Part shown: positions 6,807 to 13,346 of the stretch, piece after piece
Numbering within the stretch: position 1 is the stretch's first letter
Layout of the letters: the number at the start of each line of letters is the position of its first letter
IMG/VR virus record: IMGVR_UViG_3300003691_000070
Span: 1 to 20,325 of that record
DNA: 20,325 nt
DNA from: a virus
Direction: 5' to 3' (one strand)
Made by a program: the position numbers and the translations under genes
The notes under the pieces: generated by a model
Database searches by the model: none
Told to the model about the DNA's origin: nothing
The model's input: the letters and a program-made list of their open reading frames with translations, nothing else

Positions 6807-7571
6807 ATGTTCGAATTTAATGCTACAGTTTCAGATATAGAAATCGTTCCAGAAAATGCACGTTCACTTTATACGGCGAATGAAGAGGGAACGGGTTTCA
6901 ACCTGGACAAAGACCTAGCAGGTCGTTTAGATACGTCTAAACTAACAGGAGCCCTCGATAAAGAACGGGGCCTAAATCGCCAATCTGCAGCTATCCTGAA
7001 GTCTTGGAAAGGTCTGGGGTTTGAAACTCCTGAAGATGCTGAAACAGCAATTGAAGAAATGCGTAATGCACAAGCAGCCGGTGCTGACGGTAAATTGGAC
7101 TTTGACAAGTGGAAGCTTGATTCTGAAACCAAAATGAACAAGACGCTTGCTTTGAAAGATGAAGAAGTGGATGCGGCAAACGCAACGGTTCGAAATTATT
7201 TAGTTAACTCACAAGCCGCGAGTATCCTGGCGGATAAAGCCGCCGGTTTATCCGGTGCCGCTGCTTTGATCATGCCTCATGTTACCCGTGAAGTTGAAGC
7301 CATCAAAGGTGAAGATGGGACTTACGTTGTTCGTGTTAAAGATATGGAAACCCCTGGGCAGTATCGATCAAACGGCGAAGGTGGTTTTATGAACCTTCAA
7401 GAGCTACTTACCGAAATGAAATCACGTCCTGATATGGCGCGTGCATTTGATGCGGAACAAAAGCAAGGTACCGGAACCAAGACAAACCAAACCCGGACAC
7501 CTCTGAAAACAACCGGCGAGCGTTCCCCCAACCAAAAGATTACGGATGGACTAAACGCAAAAAGACGCTAG
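6807..7571 (+). CDS. capsid scaffolding protein
   Basis: The protein of 254 residues is rich in charged helix and has the build of an internal scaffold that guides capsid protein assembly and is then removed. LDKERGLNRQSAAILKSWKG (about 50-69), a Glu/Lys-rich helical centre, and a basic C-terminus ending NAKRR are typical of phage scaffolds, whose basic tail binds the capsid protein. It lies directly upstream of the major capsid gene. The SD GAGG is well placed. No protease gene is seen in the window, so removal may be by exit through pores or by a protease encoded elsewhere. Confidence 0.82.
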   Translation: MFEFNATVSDIEIVPENARSLYTANEEGTGFNLDKDLAGRLDTSKLTGALDKERGLNRQSAAILKSWKGLGFETPEDAETAIEEMRNAQAAGADGKLDFDKWKLDSETKMNKTLALKDEEVDAANATVRNYLVNSQAASILADKAAGLSGAAALIMPHVTREVEAIKGEDGTYVVRVKDMETPGQYRSNGEGGFMNLQELLTEMKSRPDMARAFDAEQKQGTGTKTNQTRTPLKTTGERSPNQKITDGLNAKRR

Positions 7572-7584
7572 AAAGCAAAAAGCT

Positions 7585-7639
7585 TGGAGCGCATTGTGTG
7601 GGGAGTCGCCACCCCAACCACCGGACACAATGCGCTCCA
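7585..7639 (+). repeat. 15-bp perfect inverted repeat in the capsid gene leader
   Basis: TGGAGCGCATTGTGT (7585-7599) is exactly complementary to ACACAATGCGCTCCA (7625-7639). The 25-nt loop can form a further GGGG/CCCC stem (7600-7603 with 7612-7615). No T-run follows (TCCCTTC), so it is not a standard intrinsic terminator. Possible roles are an RNase III processing site, an mRNA-stabilising structure at the 3' end of the scaffold message, or partial termination to tune scaffold against capsid protein. Confidence 0.85.
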
Positions 7640-7650
7640 TCCCTTCATAG

Positions 7651-7677
7651 TTGTTATAATTTGTAAAGTGCTATAAA
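7651..7677 (+). promoter_or_regulatory. candidate promoter for the major capsid gene
   Basis: TTGTTA (7651-7656) and TATAAA (7672-7677) are 15 nt apart, slightly short, and match the sigma-70 boxes at 4/6 and 5/6. A perfect TATAAT also occurs at 7655-7660, but its -35 region falls inside the 15-bp stem and is poor. A promoter here would boost the capsid gene, the most needed product, and give a leader holding three mini-hairpins. Confidence 0.35.
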
Positions 7678-7690
7678 ATAGAAACATATA

Positions 7691-7773
7691 GGCGTGAAGC
7701 CGCTCTATTTTCACCAAACTTTTCTAGGCGCGATGCCGAACAAGGTGATAGTAGCTAAAAAATGCGTGATGCA
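7691..7773 (+). promoter_or_regulatory. three GNRA-type mini-hairpins in the capsid gene leader
   Basis: Copy five: GGC (7691-7693), GTGAA (7694-7698), GCC (7699-7701). Copy six: GGC (7727-7729), GCGAT (7730-7734), GCC (7735-7737). Copy seven: TGC (7763-7765), GTGAT (7766-7770), GCA (7771-7773). The loops vary only at positions allowed by G-N-R-A-plus-one, and the stems keep pairing (GGC/GCC versus TGC/GCA). Spacing is 36 nt between each pair of starts (7691, 7727, 7763). The SD AAGGAG and ATG 7815 follow. Regular spacing supports a multi-site binding element. Confidence 0.6.
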
Positions 7774-7814
7774 ACCAAAAACTTTCTAATGAATTTTTTA
7801 AGGAGCATCTACCA

Positions 7815-8750
7815 ATGCCTTCAATTACTCTTCCCGAATCGGCAAAACTTGCACAAGACGATCTTGTAGCGGGAATTATCGAAAACATCATTACCGTTAA
7901 CCACATGTTTGAAATGCTTCCCTTTGATGGAATCGACGGTAACGCATTATCTTATAACCGAGAAAACGTTCTAGGTGACGTTCAACAGCTTGGTGTGGGC
8001 GGTGTGATTACGGCCAAAGCTCCTGCAACATTCACCAACGTTACAAGTTCACTGACCACAATCATCGGTGATGCAGAAGTTAACGGCCTAATCCAAGCCA
8101 CACGTTCAAGCGATGGCAACGACCAAACCGCCGTACAGATTGCATCAAAAGCCAAGTCAGCCGGTCGCGATTACCAAAACCAATTGATTAACGGAACGGG
8201 TGCATCTGATCAATTCAGTGGTCTATCTCTGTTAGTGGATGGTTCACAATCTATCGTCCAAGATACTGGCGGTAGTGTAACGAACGGGGGTGTTTTGTCG
8301 TTTGCCAAACTTGACGAACTGATTGACCTTGTAACCGACAAAGATGGTAACGTTGATTACATTGCCAAGAATGCGCGTACCATCCGTAGTTACTACGCTC
8401 TATTGCGTGGCCTTGGTGGTGCCTCAATCATGGACACGGTTGAACTACCTTCCGGTACGGTTATACCAGCCTATCGTGGTATTCCAATCTTGCGTAACGA
8501 TTACATTCCTGTGAACCAAACAACCGGTACGTTATCAGATGGTACCACCGTTTTCGCGGGTACGTTTGATGATGGTTCCCGTTCTTCTGGTATTGCCGGT
8601 TTAACCGCGACAAATGCATCAGGTATTTCTGTAGTCGATGTAGGTGAATCAGAAACACGTGATGAAAGTATCACACGTGTGAAGTGGTATTGTGGTCTTG
8701 CTTTGTTCAGTCTGAAAGGATTGGCAGCATTGACAGGTGTAGCCAACTAA
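7815..8750 (+). CDS. major capsid protein (HK97 fold expected)
   Basis: The protein of 311 residues would form the shell. Position after the scaffold, its own leader, a strong SD (AAGGAG) and a strong terminator directly after it all fit the major capsid gene. The sequence is typical of phage capsid proteins without a cleaved N-terminal domain: an N-arm (PSITLPESAKLAQDDLVAGI), a long-helix segment (FAKLDELIDLVTDKDG), and a P-loop-like strand region (SGTVIPAYRGIPILRNDYIP) ending with a hydrophobic A-domain-like segment (CGLALFSLKGLAALTGV). Arg is written mainly with CGT, consistent with high expression. Confidence 0.88.
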   Translation: MPSITLPESAKLAQDDLVAGIIENIITVNHMFEMLPFDGIDGNALSYNRENVLGDVQQLGVGGVITAKAPATFTNVTSSLTTIIGDAEVNGLIQATRSSDGNDQTAVQIASKAKSAGRDYQNQLINGTGASDQFSGLSLLVDGSQSIVQDTGGSVTNGGVLSFAKLDELIDLVTDKDGNVDYIAKNARTIRSYYALLRGLGGASIMDTVELPSGTVIPAYRGIPILRNDYIPVNQTTGTLSDGTTVFAGTFDDGSRSSGIAGLTATNASGISVVDVGESETRDESITRVKWYCGLALFSLKGLAALTGVAN

Positions 8751-8765
8751 AAATTGGTGCATAAT

Positions 8766-8802
8766 AAAAGGGGCTACGTGGAAACATGCAGCCCTTTTTT
8801 TT
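8766..8802 (+). terminator. strong intrinsic terminator after the major capsid gene
   Basis: AAAAGGGGCT (8766-8775) pairs with AGCCC and the following T-run (8790-8802), with one G-T pair. The loop is itself a stem, CGTG/CATG around a GAAA tetraloop (8777-8788), so the hairpin is long and stable. Eight T follow at 8795-8802. It would end or strongly cut transcription after the capsid gene and so raise capsid levels relative to downstream genes. Confidence 0.88.
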
Positions 8803-8828
8803 CGTTTTAACTAACCGGTGAGATAATT

Positions 8829-9332
8829 ATGATCGAAGAAATAACCCCTGAAGCTGTACGATTCAAAATATTCGGCATTAAAAAAGGCGCTACTGTTTTG
8901 TATGGCAACCTTCAGTTCGTTGATGGAATGGTTGAAGTACACAAAACTGATGCTGTCAATATCGAACGTGCCTTACGTCCCTATTCAGCATGCCTTGAAT
9001 CTGAATGGGAAGACCGGCAAGCAGAATGGGAAGAAGCACAAGCTCAAGTAAAAGTTATTGTTGAAGAAAAGCAACCTACATTAGACGATATTTCCCACGC
9101 AAAACAAGAAATAGCGGATGTTCTTGAAAAAATTCGTGTTCAAGGGGAAGAGTTTGACGAAGCTAAAATTGCATTACGTGAAGCATTTGAAATAGAAAAA
9201 GCGGAAGCCATAAAGCAAGCAATAGCTGCATACATCAAAGAACAGGCGCAACCCGAAGGAAAACCCACAACAGCCTCAAAGGCTGGAGTTAAAGACGATG
9301 GCAACGGTAAGGATAACAAGAGTACCAAGTAG
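8829..9332 (+). CDS. unknown protein with small N-terminal domain and charged coiled-coil
   Basis: The product of 167 residues starts at ATG 8829 with a weak SD (GGTGAG). Residues 1-50 look like a small beta domain (KGATVLYGNLQFVDGMVEV). Residues about 58-140 are a highly charged, heptad-like helix rich in Glu, Lys and Ala. The C-terminus is polar and Lys-rich. No family is recognised. Its place between the capsid and decoration-like genes suggests a head-associated or assembly protein. Confidence 0.72.
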   Translation: MIEEITPEAVRFKIFGIKKGATVLYGNLQFVDGMVEVHKTDAVNIERALRPYSACLESEWEDRQAEWEEAQAQVKVIVEEKQPTLDDISHAKQEIADVLEKIRVQGEEFDEAKIALREAFEIEKAEAIKQAIAAYIKEQAQPEGKPTTASKAGVKDDGNGKDNKSTK

Positions 9333-9501
9333 CCGCCGCCGATTACAAGCTAGGGCGACCTTTAAAAGGTCGTCCGCTGGCTTACGACGGCAAAGTAGAG
9401 TAGCCTCAACAACGGGACGCCAACAAGCGGTTCCACGAGTAGGAAAACCGGGGATATTCCCACGGGGTTCCAGACGAAACAGAATCGGCACACGCCGGTG
9501 A
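9298..9501 (+). CDS. small arginine-rich basic protein (possible gene)
   Basis: The 67-residue frame overlaps the preceding gene by 35 nt, with GGAG (9285-9288) 9 nt before ATG 9298. It fills what would otherwise be a 216-nt gap in a packed region. There are 18 Arg and 2 Lys and no Asp or Glu; clusters are SSRRRLQAR, GLRRQSR and GSRRNRIGTRR. Such a protein would bind nucleic acid: protamine-like DNA condensation, an arginine-rich RNA-binding peptide, or a basic capsid-interior protein are options. Against it, none of its 18 Arg codons is CGT, the common one in the capsid gene, so it may be a chance frame or have foreign codon use. Confidence 0.5.
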   Translation: MATVRITRVPSSRRRLQARATFKRSSAGLRRQSRVASTTGRQQAVPRVGKPGIFPRGSRRNRIGTRR

Positions 9502-9548
9502 GGAGTTAATTGGGGTTTAGATCCCACAAAGTTCATGGAGGTTAAACC

Positions 9549-9899
9549 ATGTCCTTAATTTCTAAAAAAGGCTTCACAAAGCTCTATGCAGCGTCGGGGG
9601 AAGTAGGAAGCACCTTAGAACTGTCCCTAGATTGGGATTTCGCGCACGCCTTTGTAGGTATTGATTTTTATTCTGATGCGGGGCTAACCACTCTTGTAGA
9701 ACCCACCGCAGGAACCGTTACCCTAACGGCGTTGCCTGTCGTATGCTCTAAATACCAAGAACTTCAAAACGGAAAAATAGCCGCTGTTGTGCGGAATGTT
9801 ATAGATTTCGCAGGAAATGTTACATCAATTAAAGCAGTACCTTTAGGTATCGTTGGTGCTACCCATTATCAATTAAAAGTTTCCACTAACCGTTCTTAA
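9549..9899 (+). CDS. putative small virion protein, unknown function
   Basis: The product of 116 residues starts at ATG 9549 behind a strong SD (GGAGG). It is predicted mostly beta (LELSLDWDFAHAFVGIDFYS, GTVTLTALPV), with the segment FYSDAGLTTLVEPTAGTVT resembling small structural proteins near phage capsid genes. A decoration or head-stabilising role is inferred from position only. It is followed after 12 nt by another beta-rich gene. Confidence 0.72.
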   Translation: MSLISKKGFTKLYAASGEVGSTLELSLDWDFAHAFVGIDFYSDAGLTTLVEPTAGTVTLTALPVVCSKYQELQNGKIAAVVRNVIDFAGNVTSIKAVPLGIVGATHYQLKVSTNRS

Positions 9900-9911
9900 C
9901 GGGAGTTTATC

Positions 9912-10733
9912 ATGCCTTTAGGTTTTTCTTACGGCGGGGTAAACCCGTTTAGCACAGAGTATTTATATGAAGCGGGGCTTGGCCGTATACCAGGGGTTAC
10001 CACCGGGGTAATGGTGGGTCAAAATAACAACACTAGTTCAACAGGATTTGATGCGGTTACTGACCAAGGCGGACAATACACATACCTGACAGCAAACACC
10101 CAACTATACGTAAACTCTACCAGTGCCTTAGATGTTAACGTTGACGTGGTTATGCAAGGTTTAGATGATGACTACAACCCTATAGCATTAACCGCTAACA
10201 CGAACGGTCAAATACAGGAGCCTTTATCCGCTGCGACATCGTTTAGGACACACACGTTTTTTGTGTCAGGTAATATCACCCCTGTGGGCGAATTATACCT
10301 TTCTGAACTAACCACATTAACAGGTGGAGTTCCTGATGACGCTGCGAAAATTAAGGCAAAAATACCCTTATCAACGGATACCACGGGTGCCATTGTGGAC
10401 ACTGGTACAATCTACGCGTCTGATAATTTCAGCCACCTTGGGCTAGTTACGGTTCCGGCCGGAAAAAATATGGTGGTAGTCCGTATTATTTTAGGTACGG
10501 CTAAAGACGATAATATTAAAATAGGCGGCAGAGTGAGACCTCCCGGCGGGGCATTTAAATGGTTCAACCGCAACCCGGTGCCGGTATACCAATCGAATGT
10601 TGTACTTGAGTTTAACCCCCCAATTATAACCCCTGAAAAGTTTGATTTAGAATTCATGTCTATTGGTGGTAGCCCCGGTAGTTTATCCCAAGTTCAAGTA
10701 TTTTTCACGTTGGAGGATATGCCAAATGTCTGA
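9912..10733 (+). CDS. putative virion surface or decoration protein
   Basis: The product of 273 residues starts at ATG 9912 with GGGAG upstream. It is glycine-, threonine- and asparagine-rich and predicted all-beta, with two halves: an N-terminal part (to about 110) with STSALDVNVDVVMQGLDDDY, and a C-terminal jelly-roll-like part (GLVTVPAGKNMVVVRIILG, then RVRPPGGAFKWFNRNP). This composition suits a capsid or virion surface protein. No named family is recognised. Its stop overlaps the next gene by 8 nt. Confidence 0.7.
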   Translation: MPLGFSYGGVNPFSTEYLYEAGLGRIPGVTTGVMVGQNNNTSSTGFDAVTDQGGQYTYLTANTQLYVNSTSALDVNVDVVMQGLDDDYNPIALTANTNGQIQEPLSAATSFRTHTFFVSGNITPVGELYLSELTTLTGGVPDDAAKIKAKIPLSTDTTGAIVDTGTIYASDNFSHLGLVTVPAGKNMVVVRIILGTAKDDNIKIGGRVRPPGGAFKWFNRNPVPVYQSNVVLEFNPPIITPEKFDLEFMSIGGSPGSLSQVQVFFTLEDMPNV

Positions 10734-11043
10734 ATCTAAACGAGGAAGGAACATTAACACCTACACCGCTGTTAATGCACCACCACCCCTTCAACTGAAT
10801 ACAACGACCTACACCACACTAGGAGTGGATAACCCTAGAAGGCTCGGTTATAAAATAACTAATGATTCCGCCCATGATATCCTTGTTAAAGAACAAGCGT
10901 TTGATGATCCTGATTCAGCAGACAGAGGGTTCAAGGTTTTCAAGCGATCAGTGTATGAATCAAAACCGGATAATATAGCCATTGGCCCTATTAGTGCTAA
11001 AGCTGTCAGTGGATCACCCTCCGTAATGTTTGTGGAGGAGTAA
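10726..11043 (+). CDS. small putative virion protein
   Basis: The product of 105 residues uses ATG 10726, with a strong SD (GGAGG, 10712-10716) 9 nt upstream inside the previous gene; the frame is open back to 10663 but without an SD. A basic start (MSESKRGRNINTY) is followed by a beta-rich body (NPRRLGYKITNDSAHDILVK). No family is recognised. The 8-nt overlap with the upstream gene and 2-nt gap to the next imply coupled translation of a decoration-type cassette. Confidence 0.68.
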   Translation: MSESKRGRNINTYTAVNAPPPLQLNTTTYTTLGVDNPRRLGYKITNDSAHDILVKEQAFDDPDSADRGFKVFKRSVYESKPDNIAIGPISAKAVSGSPSVMFVEE

Positions 11044-11045
11044 CC

Positions 11046-11474
11046 ATGCCAATTTATCAGGAAGCAACATTCCATGACCGCCAGTGTATAAATAATGAAG
11101 CAATTAGCGCCACGACATCAACCATGTATGTTGATCTTCCCGGTGCGGTTATAAATACAAAATCACTAGCCCAACCCGGTCACTACATGATTATGTTCTC
11201 TGCATTAATGAACGCATCTTTAAATAATACGGTGGCTAACTTCCGAATTTTAATTAATGGTAACCCTATTAATGTTAACGGAATAAACGTGAAGCTAAAG
11301 GTGAAGCTAAAGGTGAAGGATTTGGATGTAGGGTACACAGTTAGTTGTGTGGCGGAATCCGTACCCGAAAATGCAGAGATAAGAGGTGAGTACAAAACGG
11401 ACAAAGGTACCCTCACCGTTGAAGAGTTTAACCTCTTGATTGACGGGGTGCCCCCGTCAAGAGTTGTCGAATAA
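11046..11474 (+). CDS. putative virion protein with an internal VKLK duplication
   Basis: The product of 142 residues starts at ATG 11046 with GGAGG upstream. It is beta-rich and hydrophobic-alternating (GHYMIMFSALMNASLN, then ANFRILINGNPI), similar in style to trimeric jelly-roll virion proteins. Residues 82-91 read VKLKVKLKVK because of a 12-bp tandem duplication in the DNA. No family is assigned. It is the last gene of the 8829-11474 cassette before a candidate promoter. Confidence 0.68.
   Translation: MPIYQEATFHDRQCINNEAISATTSTMYVDLPGAVINTKSLAQPGHYMIMFSALMNASLNNTVANFRILINGNPINVNGINVKLKVKLKVKDLDVGYTVSCVAESVPENAEIRGEYKTDKGTLTVEEFNLLIDGVPPSRVVE
11289..11318 (+). repeat. 12-bp tandem duplication inside a coding gene
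   Basis: GTGAAGCTAAAG occurs at 11289-11300 and again at 11301-11312, followed by a partial third copy GTGAAG (11313-11318). It adds VKLK units in frame, lengthening one strand or linker. This is typical of recent replication slippage. Confidence 0.85.
11440..11460 (+). repeat. GC-rich 9-bp hairpin at the end of a gene
   Basis: TTGACGGGG (11440-11448) and CCCCGTCAA (11452-11460) form a perfect 9-bp stem with a 3-nt loop just before the stop at 11472-11474. No T-run follows, so it is not a standard terminator; it may shield the message from 3' exonucleases or pause polymerase before the candidate promoter at 11483. Confidence 0.6.
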
Positions 11475-11482
11475 CTCCTTGA

Positions 11483-11511
11483 TTGGGGTTTCCCTGTTTA
11501 TTGTGTATAAT
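11483..11511 (+). promoter_or_regulatory. candidate promoter for the neck and fibre genes
   Basis: A perfect TATAAT (11506-11511) lies 17 nt after TTGGGG (11483-11488, 3/6 match). Transcription would start near 11518, about 22 nt before ATG 11540. It falls in one of the few non-coding gaps here, right after a strong hairpin. Confidence 0.42.
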
Positions 11512-11539
11512 AATCAAAATCACATAATAGGGCGCGCAC

Positions 11540-12067
11540 ATGGCTTTCTTAGTTGAAGATGGAACAGGAGTAGAGGGGGCCAACGCGTACACCTCAGTAG
11601 ATTACACAGATCAATTTCACATAGATCGAAACAACGAAGCATGGTTTTTGTTAAGCAATGCTGAAAAGCAAGCGGCTTTAATTCGTGCATCAGATTACAT
11701 TGACCAGCGTTTCGATTTTATTGGCTATAAGCAACGACGGGAACAAGGGCTAGATTGGCCACGCTATGAAGCGTATGACCGAGATGAATTCTTGTTACAA
11801 GGCGTTCCGATTGACGTTCAAAAAGGTTGTGCGGAATATGCAATCATAGCGTCAGCGGAACCATTGTTCTTAACCCCTATCTATGACCCAACGGGTCTAG
11901 ATGTTAAATCAACAAGCGTTGTTATTGGACCTATTGAAGAAGAAATAACCTACGCAACGGGAAGTTCTGGTACAGCAACAGACCGTGTAGTTCTAAAACA
12001 ATTCCCAATTGCTGAATACCATTTCTGTAATCTCGTTATAAGTTCAACCGAACTATTAAGGGGTTAA
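11540..12067 (+). CDS. head-tail connector / adaptor (phage DnaT-like annotation)
   Basis: The product of 175 residues has the N-terminus FLVEDGTGVEGANAYTSV, then AWFLLSNAEKQAALIRASDY and LDWPRYEAY. This pattern is found in phage proteins often labelled putative DnaT-like ssDNA-binding and placed among head-tail adaptors. In that position it would sit under the portal ring and start the neck. The helical first half and C-terminal arm (VVLKQFPIAEYHFCNL) are consistent. The replication label is probably misleading; the adaptor role is inferred from gene order. Confidence 0.78.
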   Translation: MAFLVEDGTGVEGANAYTSVDYTDQFHIDRNNEAWFLLSNAEKQAALIRASDYIDQRFDFIGYKQRREQGLDWPRYEAYDRDEFLLQGVPIDVQKGCAEYAIIASAEPLFLTPIYDPTGLDVKSTSVVIGPIEEEITYATGSSGTATDRVVLKQFPIAEYHFCNLVISSTELLRG

Positions 12068-12068
12068 T

Positions 12069-12455
12069 ATGGCAACCGCGTATGACTACACAAACATAAC
12101 AGCAACGGCCCAACGTTTAATTGAACGTTTTGGCAAGCAATCAGAACTGTTTTATATCTCTTCTGTAGCACAAAGCTTAATTGATGAAAACAAACCGTGG
12201 TTAGGTAAGTCTAAAAAGTCAGAAAGGTTGCCTTTCATTGGACCTTTGTTTGATGTTGAGGCGTCCAAAATTGATGGAACAACGATTCAACAAGGCGATA
12301 AACAAGTTTATATCTCGGCACCATCACTTTCTATTCCTGTTACCGAAGATGGTTGCGTTGAAGATGGGGGTGTTTTGTATAACATCATCCCTCCTTTGCA
12401 AACCATTGCCCCGGCGGGAACACCTATTGTTTATATTGCAAACTTGAGAAAGTAG
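12069..12455 (+). CDS. probable head closure / neck protein
   Basis: The product of 128 residues follows the connector gene with a 1-nt gap, with AAGGGG as SD inside it. TAQRLIERFGKQSELFYIS opens like phage neck proteins that start with an LxRFG helix and strand, and the rest is beta-rich (GDKQVYISAPSLSIPV, PAGTPIVYIANLRK). Size and place fit a head closure protein that plugs the connector and receives the tail. The assignment rests on order and the N-terminal pattern. Confidence 0.68.
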   Translation: MATAYDYTNITATAQRLIERFGKQSELFYISSVAQSLIDENKPWLGKSKKSERLPFIGPLFDVEASKIDGTTIQQGDKQVYISAPSLSIPVTEDGCVEDGGVLYNIIPPLQTIAPAGTPIVYIANLRK

Positions 12456-12500
12456 CCATGCTAAGTAACAATTTTAAAAACGAATTCGGAGCGGTTGAAG

Positions 12501-13346
12501 ATGTTAGCTAACAACGTACAAGAGTCCACAACTACAACGGGTACTGTTCCTATAATACTGGACGGGTCCTCCAAGAACGGTAGAACTGTTAGCAGTGTGT
12601 TTGCTGTTAATGCTAGGTTGTCCTATTACATTGACGATTTGTTAGGGGACTTTGAACACGGGGTTGGTTACTTATCGGATGCAACCACTCTTGTTCGTGA
12701 AACCATAATTGATAGCACAAACGCGGGCCTTACTGTTAATTTTAGTGCGGGTGTAAAACAGGTATTTGTTAACCAATCTGCACAAATAGGACCATTCACA
12801 AGATTAATAAACGCATCCGGCATTAATCAATCTTCAGGATGGTACTTATCTAGTCATATACCTTACGACTCAGTTGTTGATGCGACTAGTATCTCACCTA
12901 ACCGAGTTTTTCTTGTACCCCTGTATTGGAGTGGGGGTAGTATTGCGGACATGGGAACCCAATTTTCAGGTACAATAAATTCGTCTACGAAATTTCGGTT
13001 GGGTATTTACGAAATGAATTACGATTTTAACCCGGGTGCTCTGCTTGCGGAGACCTCAGACATTACCCCTGTTACCGGTAGCTTTGTATCCGCTTCGTTA
13101 CAGACAGCTGTAATGTTGCGTAGGGGGTGGTATTGGACCGCATATTTGGACGATGGTGGTGCAAGACTTAGAGCTCAAAACGGTAGTGTTGTGTCTTGCA
13201 CTCCTTTGGGTATGCGAGGGGGGACCACTGTTATGAACTACGCCTCAGACAGCATACCTAGCGGATGGGTGTCTCTACCAACTGCGTTAACTATTAACGA
13301 AGAACAGCACATTAACCCTATACCTAGAATTGTGGTGAGAGCATGA
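12501..13346 (+). CDS. putative fibre or virion surface protein
   Basis: The product of 281 residues starts at ATG 12501, with GGAG (12488-12491) 9 nt upstream; an in-frame TTG at 12495 is less likely. Residues 1-90 match a domain common at the start of phage fibre-like proteins: VQESTTTTGTVPIILDGSS, then a Tyr-rich strand segment and LTVNFSAGVKQVFVNQSA. Residues 100-281 are a beta-sandwich-like region with many Trp, Tyr and Gly, as in receptor- or sugar-binding domains. The gene overlaps the next by 4 nt. It may be a neck or tail fibre. Confidence 0.7.
   Translation: MLANNVQESTTTTGTVPIILDGSSKNGRTVSSVFAVNARLSYYIDDLLGDFEHGVGYLSDATTLVRETIIDSTNAGLTVNFSAGVKQVFVNQSAQIGPFTRLINASGINQSSGWYLSSHIPYDSVVDATSISPNRVFLVPLYWSGGSIADMGTQFSGTINSSTKFRLGIYEMNYDFNPGALLAETSDITPVTGSFVSASLQTAVMLRRGWYWTAYLDDGGARLRAQNGSVVSCTPLGMRGGTTVMNYASDSIPSGWVSLPTALTINEEQHINPIPRIVVRA

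Noticed and set aside
7585-7639. Reading the 15-bp inverted repeat as an intrinsic terminator
   Set aside because: It has no following T-run and a long structured loop; kept as an inverted repeat of unknown role.
12458-12511. A 17-codon frame (MLSNNFKNEFGAVEDVS) overlapping the fibre gene start
   Set aside because: No SD for it, very short, and it overlaps the stronger start at 12501.
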